This document shows, one piece after another, positions 15,511 to 24,815 of a stretch of DNA of 64,000 nt (within the stretch, counting starts at the first letter, position 1; each line of letters begins with the position of its first letter). Position numbers and translations under genes: made by a program. Origin of the DNA: Microbacterium dauci (GTDB lineage: Bacteria; Actinomycetota; Actinomycetes; Actinomycetales; Microbacteriaceae); assembly GCF_030065535.1 (NCBI RefSeq), contig NZ_JASJND010000006.1:310001-374000 (forward strand). The letters run 5' to 3'. The notes under the pieces are model-generated. The model did not search any database, was not told the DNA's origin, and worked only from the letters and a program-made list of their open reading frames with translations.

Positions 15511-16500
15511 TCAGTGTGCTGCGAGCGGAACGCGGACCGCGGCGGCGATGCCCTGCAGCGCGGCACTCACCGTGTCGGCGCCGGAGCGGCCTCGCGAGAT
15601 GCCGCGGGCCGCGATCAGCCGGTGCGCGAACACGGGTTCGAGTAGCGTCGCCACGTCGTCGGGGATCACGAACTCGCGGCCCTCGAGCGCCGCCCACACC
15701 TTCGCGGCGCGGACGAGCTGCAGTGTCGCGCGCGGGCTCGCTCCCAGGCGCAGCTCCGGGTGCGCGCGGGTGGCCCGGGCGAGCCCGACGGCGTACTCCT
15801 CCACAGAGGGCGACACGTGGATGCCACGCGCATAGGTGATGAGCGATGCGATGCGCTCGGCGGTCACGACCGGGGTGAGTGCGTGCAGGGGGTTCTCGGT
15901 GTCGCGCTGGCGCAGCATGAGCGCTTCGTCCGCGGCATCCGGATATCCCATCGAGATGCGCATCATGAAGCGGTCGCGCTGCGCCTCGGGGAGGGCGTAG
16001 GTCCCCTCCATCTCGAGCGGGTTCTGCGTCGCGACGACGAGGAACGGGTCGGGCAGGTGGCGGCTGGTGCCGTCGACGGTGACCTGTCGCTCCTCCATGG
16101 CTTCGAGGAGCGCGGACTGCGTCTTGGGGGAGGAGCGGTTGATCTCGTCGGCGATGACGATGTGGGCGAAGATCGCGCCCGGCTTGAACTCGAAGCGGCG
16201 CTCGACGGGGTCGTAGACGCTGACGCCGGTCACGTCGCCGGGGAGCAGGTCGGGGGTGAACTGGATGCGGCGGACGGTCGCGTCGACGGTCGCGCCGAGC
16301 GCCCGCGCGAGCATCGTCTTGCCGACGCCGGGGACGTCCTCGATGAGCAGGTGTCCCTCGGCGAGCAGGCACACGAGCGCGGCCCTGACCGCACCCGGCT
16401 TGCCGTCGATGACCTTCGAGACGGATGCCCCGATCGCGGCCGTCGCCTCGGCGAAGGTCTCCGCGGTCTCGTTCGTCCGCCCCAGCGTTCCGTCGGTCAT
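15511..16500 (-). CDS. MoxR-family AAA+ ATPase
   Basis: A 329-residue AAA+ protein starting at ATG 16500, with GAGGGGGA just upstream; an in-frame start 12 codons earlier is less likely. Walker A is DVPGVGKT (55-62), Walker B is IVIADEINR, and sensor 1 is VVATQNPLEMEGTY. The C-terminal lid has SPRATLQLVRAAKVWA. MoxR proteins act as chaperone-like remodellers of von Willebrand-type partners, here presumably the DUF58 protein. It is the first gene of the operon. Confidence 0.93.
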   Translation of the reverse strand: MTDGTLGRTNETAETFAEATAAIGASVSKVIDGKPGAVRAALVCLLAEGHLLIEDVPGVGKTMLARALGATVDATVRRIQFTPDLLPGDVTGVSVYDPVERRFEFKPGAIFAHIVIADEINRSSPKTQSALLEAMEERQVTVDGTSRHLPDPFLVVATQNPLEMEGTYALPEAQRDRFMMRISMGYPDAADEALMLRQRDTENPLHALTPVVTAERIASLITYARGIHVSPSVEEYAVGLARATRAHPELRLGASPRATLQLVRAAKVWAALEGREFVIPDDVATLLEPVFAHRLIAARGISRGRSGADTVSAALQGIAAAVRVPLAAH

Positions 16501-16593
16501 CCGTCCCCCTCGCAGCCGGCGCGCGTCGGCGCGCATGGCACCGATGCTAACCCGGGCCGCGCGTGCCGCGTCCGGACGTCGGGTAGACTTCCA

Positions 16594-16684
16594 GGAGCTC
16601 TCCGCGAGACGGCATCCAGGCCAACTCCCCCAGGACGGAAACGTAGCAAGGGTAACTTGGCTCTGCCGGGTTCGCGGAGAGTCT
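16594..16684 (+). ncRNA. ffs: Signal recognition particle RNA (small bacterial 4.5S type)
   Basis: The closing stem is CTCTCCGCGA (16598-16607) with TCGCGGAGAG (16672-16681). The apical part contains CAGGACGGAAACGTAGCAAG, the conserved asymmetric loop and GGAA-type tetraloop region that binds Ffh. Size and architecture fit the short hairpin SRP RNA without an Alu domain. A T-rich stretch (TCTTTCTTT) follows and probably ends the transcript. The exact 5' end is approximate. Confidence 0.92.
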
Positions 16685-16745
16685 TTCTTTCCCCGGTGCG
16701 CGGATTCGCCCGTCGTTCCCAGGTGGCCCAGAAGTGAGGTCGTCC

Positions 16746-16751
16746 TAAGCT
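16746..16751 (+). promoter_or_regulatory. -10 hexamer TAAGCT, leaderless start of pta
   Basis: TAAGCT is six bases before GTG 16758. Confidence 0.55.
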
Positions 16752-16757
16752 GGGACC

Positions 16758-18893
16758 GTGGCTCAGAGCATCTACATCACGTCCGCTGCAGGTCACTCCG
16801 GGAAGTCGACGATCGCCCTCGGCGTGCTCGACACCCTCATCCACACGTCGCCGCGTGTCGGGGTGTTCCGCGCGATCGCGCGCTCGACCGAGGAACGCGA
16901 CTATGTCCTCGAGATGCTCCTCGACCACGACGGCGTCGATCTCGGCTACGACGAGTGCATCGGCGCGACCTACGACGAGGTACGCGCCGACCCCGAAGCT
17001 GCGCTCGGCCGCATCGTGGAGAAGTACAAGGCTGTTGAAGCGCAGTGCGACGCGGTCGTCATCGTCGGCAGCGACTACACCGACGTCGGGAGCCCCGCCG
17101 AGCTCGGCTACAACGCGCGCATCGCCGCGAACCTCGGGGCGCCAGTCCTGCTCGTCCTGAACGGCCAGTCCGACGATCCCGATGCCCGGGCGGATGCCGC
17201 GGCCCTGTCGCCCGAGCAGGTCGCGAACCTTGCCACCCTTGCGCTCGCCGAGGTGAAGCACGAGCGCGCCGGCCTCTTTGCCGTCGTCGTGAACCGCGCC
17301 GATCCGGGCCGGCTCGACGAGATCATCGCTGCGGTGAAGGCCGCGCCCGCCGCCCGCGGTGATGTGGGCGTCTGGGCCGTGCCCGAGGACGCGTACCTCA
17401 TCGCCCCGTCGGTGAAGGACGTCGCCCGCTCCCTGGGTGCGACCGTGGTCGGCGGTGACGAAGCGCTGCTCGACCGCGAGGTACTGCACGTCGTGGTTGC
17501 GGGCATGTCGCTGAACAACGTGCTGCCCCGCCTCGAGGAGGGGGCGATCCTCGCGGTCGCCGCCGATCGCACCGAGGTGCTCCTCGCCGCGCTCCTCGCC
17601 AACGCGTCTGGCACGTTCCCCGCCTTGTCGGGAATCGTGCTCTATGGGCCGTTCGAGCTGCCCGAGCCGGTCGTCCGGCTGATCGAGGGCCTCGATTCGA
17701 ACCTGCCCATCCTCGCGACCGACGAGGGCACCTACGAGACGGTCCGCGGCATCATGAGCGCGCGCGGACGGATGGCCGCGCACTCGCAGCGTCGGTACGA
17801 CACTGCGCTGTCGCTGTTCGAGCAGCACGTCGACACCGAGGAGCTGCAGCGCCGCCTCGGACTTGCGACCTCGACGGTCGTGACGCCGCTCATGTTCCAG
17901 TACCGCCTCGTCGAGCGGGCGCGTGGGGAGCGCCGGCGCATCGTGCTGCCAGAGGGAGACGACGATCGCATCCTCCGCGCGGCGGCCACCGTGCTCGCGC
18001 GCGGCATCGCCGACATCACGATCCTCGGCGAGCCCATCGAGGTCCGCGCACGCGCGCTCGAACTCGGCCTCGACATCCAGGACGCCGAGGTGCTGAGCCC
18101 GTTCGACGCCGTCCACGTCGACAAGTTCGCGACCGAGTACGAGCGGCTGCGCGCCCACAAGGGCGTCACCTACCGGCAGGCGACCGACACCGTCACCGAC
18201 GTGTCGTACTTCGGCACGCTCATGGTGCACCTCGGCCTCGCCGACGGCATGGTGTCGGGTGCCGCACACACGACAGCGCACACGATCCGCCCCGCGTTCG
18301 AGATCATCAAGACCAAGCCCGGCGTGAAGGTCGTCTCGAGCGTCTTCCTCATGGCGCTCGCCGACCGCGTGCTCGTCTACGGTGACTGTGCGGTCATCCC
18401 CGACCCGACCGCCGAGCAGCTCGCCGACATCGCGGTGTCGTCGGCCGCGACCGCGCAGCAGTTCGGCATCGAGCCGCGCGTCGCGATGCTGTCGTACTCG
18501 ACGGGGGAGTCCGGTTCCGGCGCCGACGTCGACAAGGTGCGCGAGGCCACCGCGCTCGTGCGCGCTCGCGCCGCTGAGCTGCTCGTCGAGGGCCCGATCC
18601 AATACGACGCGGCGACGGATGCCGCGGTCGCGGCGACCAAGATGCCCGGATCCGACGTGGCCGGCCGCGCCACGGTGTTCGTCTTCCCCGACCTGAACAC
18701 CGGCAACAACACCTATAAAGCGGTGCAGCGCAGCGCCGGAGCGGTCGCGATGGGACCTGTCCTCCAGGGCCTCAACAAGCCGATCAACGACCTGTCCCGC
18801 GGCGCCCTCGTCGAGGACATCGTCAACACCATCGCGATCACCGCCATCCAGGCGCAGAACGTCGCGCCGTCCTCCGAAGGAGCATCCGAGTGA
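16758..18893 (+). CDS. pta: Phosphate acetyltransferase
   Basis: A 711-residue long-type Pta. The N-terminal third is a BioD-like P-loop domain (IYITSAAGHSGKST), the middle a DRTGG-like domain, and the C-terminal about 330 residues the catalytic domain. The catalytic domain has RRIVLPEGDDDRI, GMVSGAAHTTAHTIRPAF, MLSYSTGESGSG and FPDLNTGNNTYKAVQR. It interconverts acetyl-CoA plus phosphate with acetyl phosphate plus CoA. Its stop overlaps the ackA GTG by four bases, a coupled overflow/acetate operon. The start is GTG under a leaderless -10 box. Confidence 0.97.
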   Translation: MAQSIYITSAAGHSGKSTIALGVLDTLIHTSPRVGVFRAIARSTEERDYVLEMLLDHDGVDLGYDECIGATYDEVRADPEAALGRIVEKYKAVEAQCDAVVIVGSDYTDVGSPAELGYNARIAANLGAPVLLVLNGQSDDPDARADAAALSPEQVANLATLALAEVKHERAGLFAVVVNRADPGRLDEIIAAVKAAPAARGDVGVWAVPEDAYLIAPSVKDVARSLGATVVGGDEALLDREVLHVVVAGMSLNNVLPRLEEGAILAVAADRTEVLLAALLANASGTFPALSGIVLYGPFELPEPVVRLIEGLDSNLPILATDEGTYETVRGIMSARGRMAAHSQRRYDTALSLFEQHVDTEELQRRLGLATSTVVTPLMFQYRLVERARGERRRIVLPEGDDDRILRAAATVLARGIADITILGEPIEVRARALELGLDIQDAEVLSPFDAVHVDKFATEYERLRAHKGVTYRQATDTVTDVSYFGTLMVHLGLADGMVSGAAHTTAHTIRPAFEIIKTKPGVKVVSSVFLMALADRVLVYGDCAVIPDPTAEQLADIAVSSAATAQQFGIEPRVAMLSYSTGESGSGADVDKVREATALVRARAAELLVEGPIQYDAATDAAVAATKMPGSDVAGRATVFVFPDLNTGNNTYKAVQRSAGAVAMGPVLQGLNKPINDLSRGALVEDIVNTIAITAIQAQNVAPSSEGASE

Positions 18894-20107
18894 CCCCCGT
18901 CCTCGTCATCAACAGCGGCTCGTCGTCGTTCAAGTACCAGCTCGTCGACGTCGACACCGAGCGCGCGCTCGCCGCGGGCTTGGTCGAGCGCATCGGGGAG
19001 TCGGTGGGCGCGGCATCCCACACCGTGTACTTCTCGGGTGCGGCCGTCGCAGCGACCAAGGCGACGACGACGCAGGAGCTCCCGATCGCCGACCACACCG
19101 CCGGGTTCGAGGTCATGCTCGGTGCCTTTGCAGCCCAGGGGCCCTCGCTGCAGGAGCCGCGTCCCGTCGCGGTCGGGCACCGCGTCGTGCAGGGTGGTGC
19201 GCGGTTCTTCGAGCCGACGCTCATCACGCCGCTCGTGGAGATCAACATCGACGAGCTCAGCGCCCTCGCGCCGCTCCACAACCCCGGCGCGCTGCAGGGC
19301 ATCAAGGCCGCGCGGGCCGCGTTCGGCGATGTCCCGCACGTCGCGGTCTTCGACACCGCGTTCCACCAGACCATGCCGGCTGCGGCATCCACGTACGCCA
19401 TCGACCGGGAGACCGCGGAGCGTCACCGTATCCGCAAGTACGGCTTCCACGGCACGAGCCACAAGTTCGTCAGCGAGGCCGCCGCCGCGTTCCTGGAGCG
19501 CCCGCTCGGTGACCTGCGCCAGATCGTCCTCCACCTCGGCAACGGAGCGTCGGCGACGGCGATCGCCGGCGGTGCGTCGGTCGACACCTCGATGGGGCTC
19601 ACGCCGCTCGAGGGTCTCGTCATGGGAACGCGCTCGGGCGACCTCGACCCGTCCGTGCTCGGCGTGCTCGCACGTCGCGATGAGATGAGCCCCGCCGACC
19701 TCGACGCGTTCCTCAACAAGCGCAGCGGCCTGCTCGGCCTCGCCGGCGCGTCCGACATGCGCGACATCACCCGACGGCGCGCCGAAGGCGACCCGCACGC
19801 GACGCTCGCGTTCGACGTCTACATCCACCGGCTCCGCGCCTACATCGGCGCCTACTTCGCGCAGCTCGGCGGTGTCGACGTCATCTCGTTCACCGCCGGT
19901 GTCGGCGAGAACGCGCCGCTCGTGCGCGCCGAGGCGCTCGCGACTTTCGGGTTCGCCGGGGTGCGGATCGACCCCGAGCGCAATGAGGCCGCCGAGCGCG
20001 GCATCCGCGTCATCTCGACCGACGACTCGGCCGTCACGGTGCTCGTCGTCCCGACCGACGAAGAGCTCGAGATCGCCCGGCAGGCGTACGCGGTCGCCGG
20101 CGCCTGA
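18890..20107 (+). CDS. ackA: Acetate kinase
   Basis: A 405-residue ASKHA-fold kinase. The start LVINSGSSSFKYQLVD contains the adenosine-binding Asn/Ser loop. It also has HRVVQGGARF, the catalytic VFDTAFHQTMP, RKYGFHGTSHKFV, LHLGNGASATAI and FTAGVGENAPLVR. It converts acetyl phosphate plus ADP to acetate plus ATP, completing the Pta-AckA route. GTG 18890 overlaps the pta stop. Ordinary length. Confidence 0.97.
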   Translation: MTPVLVINSGSSSFKYQLVDVDTERALAAGLVERIGESVGAASHTVYFSGAAVAATKATTTQELPIADHTAGFEVMLGAFAAQGPSLQEPRPVAVGHRVVQGGARFFEPTLITPLVEINIDELSALAPLHNPGALQGIKAARAAFGDVPHVAVFDTAFHQTMPAAASTYAIDRETAERHRIRKYGFHGTSHKFVSEAAAAFLERPLGDLRQIVLHLGNGASATAIAGGASVDTSMGLTPLEGLVMGTRSGDLDPSVLGVLARRDEMSPADLDAFLNKRSGLLGLAGASDMRDITRRRAEGDPHATLAFDVYIHRLRAYIGAYFAQLGGVDVISFTAGVGENAPLVRAEALATFGFAGVRIDPERNEAAERGIRVISTDDSAVTVLVVPTDEELEIARQAYAVAGA

Positions 20108-20149
20108 TCCGACCGGCCGGCGATTGGACGTCGGACGGGGGTGCGCCGA

Positions 20150-20155
20150 TACGCT
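20150..20155 (+). promoter_or_regulatory. -10 hexamer TACGCT, leaderless start of the phosphomutase gene
   Basis: TACGCT is six bases before GTG 20162. An in-frame ATG at 20168 would have GGGAG at usable spacing, so a two-codon shorter product is also possible. Confidence 0.5.
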
Positions 20156-20161
20156 GGGAGC

Positions 20162-20890
20162 GTGACGATGGACGAGCTCCCCGACCTCACCACCTTCGAC
20201 GGCGTGCTCTTCGACCTCGACGGCGTGCTCACCCCGACCGCAGAGGTCCACATGCACGCCTGGGCGACGATGTTCACTGAGCTGTTCACAGCCTGGGGGA
20301 TCGAGCCCGTCTACACCGAGCGCGACTATTTCGAGTATCTCGACGGCAAGAAGCGCTACGACGGCGTCGCGAGCCTGCTCCGTTCGCGTGACGTCGAGGT
20401 GCCGTGGGGAGACCCGTCGGACGACCCGACCGCCGACACCGTGTGCGGCATCGGCAACCGCAAGAACGCCGTGTTCGAGGCGGTGCTGCGCGCCGAGGGG
20501 ATCGCGCCGTATCCCGGGTCGCTCGCGCTGGTGCAGAAGCTCCAGGATGCCGCCGTGCCGATCGCCGTCGTCTCCAGTTCGAAGAACGCCCGCGAGGTGC
20601 TCACCGCCGCCGGCATCATCGACCGGTTCCCGGTGATCATGGACGGCGTCGTCGCCGAGCACGAGGGGCTCGCCTCGAAGCCTGCGCCCGACGTCTTCGC
20701 CCGCGCTGCCGTCATGCTCGGCGTCGACCCCGCGCGGAGCGCCGCCGTCGAGGACGCGCACTCCGGTGTACAGTCGGCCGTCGCGGCGGGATACGGTCTC
20801 GTGGTCGGCGTCGATCGCGGCGTCGGTGCCGAAACCCTCCGCGCCGTCGGTGCGCACGTCGTCGTCGACGACCTCGCCGTCTTCGTCTGA
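20162..20890 (+). CDS. HAD hydrolase, beta-phosphoglucomutase-like
   Basis: A 242-residue HAD enzyme. Motif I FDGVLFDLDGVLTPTAEVH has the nucleophile Asp and the mutase-type second Asp. The cap contains YFEYLDGKKRYDGV. Motif II is VVSSSKNARE, motif III KPAPDVF and motif IV AAVEDAHSGVQSAVAAG. The cap motif DGKxRYDGV and its place 40 bases before a GH65 phosphorylase indicate conversion of beta-glucose 1-phosphate to glucose 6-phosphate. The same pairing is found in maltose and trehalose phosphorolysis loci. Confidence 0.88.
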   Translation: MTMDELPDLTTFDGVLFDLDGVLTPTAEVHMHAWATMFTELFTAWGIEPVYTERDYFEYLDGKKRYDGVASLLRSRDVEVPWGDPSDDPTADTVCGIGNRKNAVFEAVLRAEGIAPYPGSLALVQKLQDAAVPIAVVSSSKNAREVLTAAGIIDRFPVIMDGVVAEHEGLASKPAPDVFARAAVMLGVDPARSAAVEDAHSGVQSAVAAGYGLVVGVDRGVGAETLRAVGAHVVVDDLAVFV

Positions 20891-20930
20891 TCCCGCAGTC
20901 CTTCCACCTCCTTTCCCGAAGAGGACCCGA

Positions 20931-23549
20931 ATGATCGATCGCCTCCGCTTCCCCGTCGACCCCTGGCGCCTCGTCGAGACCGACTTCTCGCTCGACGACG
21001 TCGGGGTGACCGAGACGCTGTTCGCCGCAGGCAACGGCTACCTGGGGCTCCGCGGCAACCACCCCGAGGGGCGGCAGGCGCAGGAGCACGGCACCTTCAT
21101 CAACGGGTTCCACGAGGTGTTCCCGATCCGCCACGCCGAGCAGGCGTTCGGCTTCGCCGAGGTCGGGCAGACGATCATCAACGCGCCCGACGCGAAGGTG
21201 ATGCGGGTCTACGTCGACGACGAGCCGCTGTCGCTCGACATCGCCGACGTCCGCGAGTATGAGCGCGCGCTCGATTTCCGCACCGGTACGTTCACGCGCC
21301 ACGTGCGGTGGATGACGCCCAGCGGCAAGGACGTCGTCATCGACTTCGAGCGGATGGTCTCGTTCGAGGAGCGCCACGTCGCGATCATGCGGCTCTCGGT
21401 GACGGTACTGAACGCGGATGCCCCGGTGACGATCAGCTGCCAGCTCATCAACCGGCAGGACGGCCAGGACGTCTACGGCGGCGGCGGGAATCTCGGTAAG
21501 CAGAAGGCTGTCGGGTTCGACCCGCGCAAGGCCGAGAAGATGTCGGAGCGCGTGCTGCAGCCGCAGGAGTACTGGCAGGACGGCACCCGCTCGGCGCTGT
21601 CGTACAAGGTCACGGCATCCGGCATGACGATCGCCGTCGTCGCCGACCACATCGTCGCAACTGACAACGAGTACTCCGCCCGCGGCCTCGTCGAGCCCGA
21701 CATCGCGAAGAACGTCTTCCGGGTGCAGGCCAAGCAGGGCGTTCCGGTGACGGTGGCGAAGGTCGTGAGCTACCACACGTCCCGCGGCGTGCCGGCGCGC
21801 GAGCTCGTCGACCGAGGCCGCCGCACCCTCGACCGCGTCGCGCAAGAGGGCGTGCAGGCGCAGTTCGACCGTCAGCACGCCTGGGTGCAGGCGTTCTGGG
21901 AGCGTTCCGACGTCGTCATCGAAGGCCAGGACGACCTGCAGCAGGCCACCCGCTGGTGCCTGTTCCAGCTCGCGCAGGCCGCGGCACGCGCCGACTCGAT
22001 GGGCGTCCCCGCGAAGGGCGTCACCGGGTCGGGCTACAGCGGCCACTACTTCTGGGACACCGAGGTGTACGTCCTGCCGTTCCTCGCGTACACGACCCCG
22101 CTCTGGGCGCGCAACGCGCTGCGGATGCGTGCGCTCATGCTGCCCGCCGCCCGCAAGCGCGCCGGTCAGCTCAACGAGGCGGGCGCACTGTTCCCGTGGC
22201 GCACGATCAACGGCGAAGAGGCATCGGCCTACTACGCCGCCGGGACCGCGCAGTACCACATCAACGCCGACGTCTCCTTCGCCGTCGGCAAGTACGTCCG
22301 CGCCACCGGCGACACCGAGTTCCTCTACCGCGAGGGTGTCGACATCCTCGTCGAGACCGCGCGTCTGTGGGCGACCCTCGGGTTCTGGCGCTTCTCGGAG
22401 GGCGGCGACCCCGAGAGCTTCCACATCCACGGCGTGACCGGCCCCGACGAGTACACGACGGTCGTCAACGACAACCTCTTCACGAACGTGATGGCGCGGT
22501 ACAACCTGCGCTACGCGGCGCGGGTCGTCCGCGAGATGTCGGTCGACGAGCCCGAAGCGTACGCGGCCCTCGCTCAGCGGCTCGACTTCGACCCGGCAGA
22601 GGCCGAGGCCTGGCAGGCGGCCGCCGAGGCGATGCACATCCCGTACAGCGAGGCGCTCGGCATCCACCCGCAGGACGCCGTGTTCCTCGAGCGCGAGGTC
22701 TGGGACCTCGACAACACGCCCAAGGAGCAGCGACCGCTCCTGTTGCACTTCCACCCGCTCGTGATCTACCGGTACCAGGTGCTGAAGCAGGCCGACGTGG
22801 TGCTCGCGCTGTTCCTGCAGGGCAACCAGTTCACGCCTGCCGAGAAGCTCGCCGACTTCGAGTACTACGACGCGCTCACCACCGGCGACTCGACGCTGTC
22901 GGCGGTCGTGCAGTCGATCCTCGCCGCCGAGGTCGGCTACCAGGACCTCGCACTGGAGTACTTCCGTGAGTCGGCGTTCGTCGACCTCGGCGACCTGCAC
23001 AACAACGCGTCGGACGGCGTGCACGTGGCATCCGCCGGCGGCGTCTGGACCGCGCTCGTCTGCGGCTTCGGCGGCATGCGCGACCACCGTGGTGCGCTCA
23101 GCTTCGACCCGCGCCTGCCCGCCGACTGGCCGTCGCTGTCGTTCGTGCAGCACTGGCACGGCACGCGTCTGAACGTCACGGTGCGCCGCGACGAGATGAC
23201 GGTCGTCGCCGGTCCCGGCGAGGCGGTCTCGTTCACCGTCCGCGGCGCTGGGTACACGGTCGCCGGCGGCGAGCAGGTCACGATCCCGCTCGACGGGCAG
23301 GGCACGGTGATCCCGGGGCGTCCTACGCTGCGGCAGATCGGCGAGCAGCTGCGCGAGGACGGCACGCTGCTGTCGGCCTCGGTGCCTGATGCCACGGCCG
23401 CGACATCGCTGCCGGTGCACACCGGCACGATCCCGGTCGTGGGCGGCGACACCGCCGACGTGCCGGAGCAGTCGGCGCCAGAGCCGGACGACGCGAAGAC
23501 GCGGGCGATCTCGACGGTCGACGCGAGCGACGTCGGTATCGACACGTAA
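20931..23549 (+). CDS. GH65 glycoside phosphorylase (maltose/trehalose/kojibiose type)
   Basis: An 872-residue GH65 protein. It has the N-terminal beta-sandwich lead FAAGNGYLGLRGNHPEG, the (alpha/alpha)6 barrel with GYSGHYFWDTEVYVLPFL and FPWRTINGEEASAYY, and the catalytic acid Glu507 in GVTGPDEYT. KEQRPLLLHFHPL and the C-terminal sandwich AGGVWTALVCGFGGMR follow. It should phosphorolyse an alpha-glucose disaccharide to beta-glucose 1-phosphate and glucose. It is 80-100 residues longer than most GH65 phosphorylases because of an acidic Ala/Pro/Asp tail ending DDAKTRAISTVDASD. Linkage specificity cannot be read from sequence. Confidence 0.93.
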   Translation: MIDRLRFPVDPWRLVETDFSLDDVGVTETLFAAGNGYLGLRGNHPEGRQAQEHGTFINGFHEVFPIRHAEQAFGFAEVGQTIINAPDAKVMRVYVDDEPLSLDIADVREYERALDFRTGTFTRHVRWMTPSGKDVVIDFERMVSFEERHVAIMRLSVTVLNADAPVTISCQLINRQDGQDVYGGGGNLGKQKAVGFDPRKAEKMSERVLQPQEYWQDGTRSALSYKVTASGMTIAVVADHIVATDNEYSARGLVEPDIAKNVFRVQAKQGVPVTVAKVVSYHTSRGVPARELVDRGRRTLDRVAQEGVQAQFDRQHAWVQAFWERSDVVIEGQDDLQQATRWCLFQLAQAAARADSMGVPAKGVTGSGYSGHYFWDTEVYVLPFLAYTTPLWARNALRMRALMLPAARKRAGQLNEAGALFPWRTINGEEASAYYAAGTAQYHINADVSFAVGKYVRATGDTEFLYREGVDILVETARLWATLGFWRFSEGGDPESFHIHGVTGPDEYTTVVNDNLFTNVMARYNLRYAARVVREMSVDEPEAYAALAQRLDFDPAEAEAWQAAAEAMHIPYSEALGIHPQDAVFLEREVWDLDNTPKEQRPLLLHFHPLVIYRYQVLKQADVVLALFLQGNQFTPAEKLADFEYYDALTTGDSTLSAVVQSILAAEVGYQDLALEYFRESAFVDLGDLHNNASDGVHVASAGGVWTALVCGFGGMRDHRGALSFDPRLPADWPSLSFVQHWHGTRLNVTVRRDEMTVVAGPGEAVSFTVRGAGYTVAGGEQVTIPLDGQGTVIPGRPTLRQIGEQLREDGTLLSASVPDATAATSLPVHTGTIPVVGGDTADVPEQSAPEPDDAKTRAISTVDASDVGIDT

Positions 23550-23660
23550 CGCGGGCGCGGAGGGCGGCGCGTAACTCAGGCAGAACTGCCGCTGAAGACG
23601 TCGAGCGGCTCCGCGAGCGCCGATCAGCCTGAGGTATGGCACCCGCGCGGACGACGCGCG

Positions 23661-24728
23661 TCAGCCGTCGGCGATGATCGCGCGGACGGCTGCCCGGCCG
23701 GCGCGGTTCGCGCCGATCGTCGACTGCGACGGTCCGTAGCCGATGAGGAACAGGCGGGGTTCGTCGATCGCGCGCGAGTCCGCGACGCGGATGCCGCCCG
23801 CGGCCGTACGCAGGCGCAATGGTGCGAGGTGCGCGATGTCGGCGCGGAACCCGGTCGCCCACAGGATGACGTCGACCGGTTCGAACGACCCGTCCGGCAT
23901 CCGGACGCCGTGCTCCTCGATCGCCGTGAACATCGGATGCCACACGAGTGCACCCCGGTCCCGTGCCGACTGCGCCCAGGGCGACCAGTGCGCGCCCGTG
24001 ACCGAGACGACACTGCCCGGTGGGATGCCCTGCCGCACCCGCTCCTCGACGCCCGCGATCGCCTGGATGCGCGCGGCGGTGTCGAAGGCCGTGGCATCCC
24101 ACTGCGGTTCGGTGCGGGAGACCCACAGGGTGTCGGTGACGGCCGAGATCTCGTCGAGCAGTTGGATCGCCGAGACGCCGGCGCCGACGACCCCGACGCG
24201 CCGACCGGCGAACGCCTCGGCCGACACGTAGTCGTGCACGTGGAGCTGCTGCCCCGCGAAGCGTTCCGTTCCGGCGACGTGCGGCCAGAACGGGCGGCGC
24301 CACGTGCCCGTCGCGTTGATCACGTATCGCGCCGCCCAGGTGCGTCCGTCTGTCGCCTCGACGAGAAGTCGCCCGTGCGGGTCGTCGGCCGCGCGGCGCA
24401 CGGCGGTGACGCGCACGGGGCGCTGCACGTCGAGGTCGAACATCGCCTCGTACTCCGCGAAGTAGGCGGGCAGGACTTCGCGGCTCGGCGCCGCGGGGTC
24501 GGCGGGTGGCACCGGATGGCCGGGCAGCTCGTGAATGCCGTTCACCGTCCCCATGCGCAGCGTCGCCCACCGGTGCTGCCAGGCGCCGCCAGCGCGCTCC
24601 TCGGCGTCGAGGACGACCATCGACGGACCGTCGCCGCCGACCGGGCCGTAGCCCCGGCGGCGGAGGTGATGCGCCGCCGAGAGGCCGGCCTGACCTGCGC
24701 CGATCACCACGACGTCGACGAGTTCCAC
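23661..24728 (-). CDS. Flavin-containing NAD(P)-binding monooxygenase-like protein
   Basis: A 355-residue flavoprotein read from GTG 24728. VVVIGAGQAGLSAAHHL at the N-terminus binds FAD and RRVGVVGAGVSAIQLL in the middle binds NADPH. ATGTWRRPFWPH and ILWATGFRADIAHLAPL are the usual conserved elements of the putative flavoprotein monooxygenase (CzcO-like) group, and VINATG closes the FAD site. Likely reactions are N- or S-oxygenation or a thioredoxin reductase-like hydride transfer; the substrate is unknown. No clear ribosome site, so the start is uncertain by a few codons. It is divergent from dnaX. Confidence 0.85.
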   Translation of the reverse strand: MELVDVVVIGAGQAGLSAAHHLRRRGYGPVGGDGPSMVVLDAEERAGGAWQHRWATLRMGTVNGIHELPGHPVPPADPAAPSREVLPAYFAEYEAMFDLDVQRPVRVTAVRRAADDPHGRLLVEATDGRTWAARYVINATGTWRRPFWPHVAGTERFAGQQLHVHDYVSAEAFAGRRVGVVGAGVSAIQLLDEISAVTDTLWVSRTEPQWDATAFDTAARIQAIAGVEERVRQGIPPGSVVSVTGAHWSPWAQSARDRGALVWHPMFTAIEEHGVRMPDGSFEPVDVILWATGFRADIAHLAPLRLRTAAGGIRVADSRAIDEPRLFLIGYGPSQSTIGANRAGRAAVRAIIADG

Positions 24729-24803
24729 GCCGGGTGCAACGCCGACACCGCGGTGCGATGTTCCCGAGCCCGGATCCGTCCGCCCCGTGTCGGTGCCACG
24801 CCG

Positions 24804-24809
24804 TAGTCT
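24804..24809 (+). promoter_or_regulatory. -10 hexamer TAGTCT, leaderless start of dnaX
   Basis: TAGTCT is six bases before GTG 24816. Confidence 0.6.
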
Positions 24810-24815
24810 GTTCTG

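Noticed and set aside
16497..18602. Long minus-strand open frame opposite pta
   Set aside because: Antisense shadow with low-complexity translation; pta is unmistakable on the plus strand.
23575..23633. CTCAGGC ... GCCTGAG inverted repeat between GH65 and the flavoprotein gene as a terminator
   Set aside because: Only seven-base arms with a 45-base loop; too weak to call, although the position is right for convergent genes.
20712..23642. A 976-codon open frame on the minus strand opposite the HAD and GH65 genes
   Set aside because: High-GC shadow: it mirrors the GC-rich third positions of the plus-strand genes, its translation is Arg/Val/Asp-rich without motifs, and the plus-strand proteins are clear family members.
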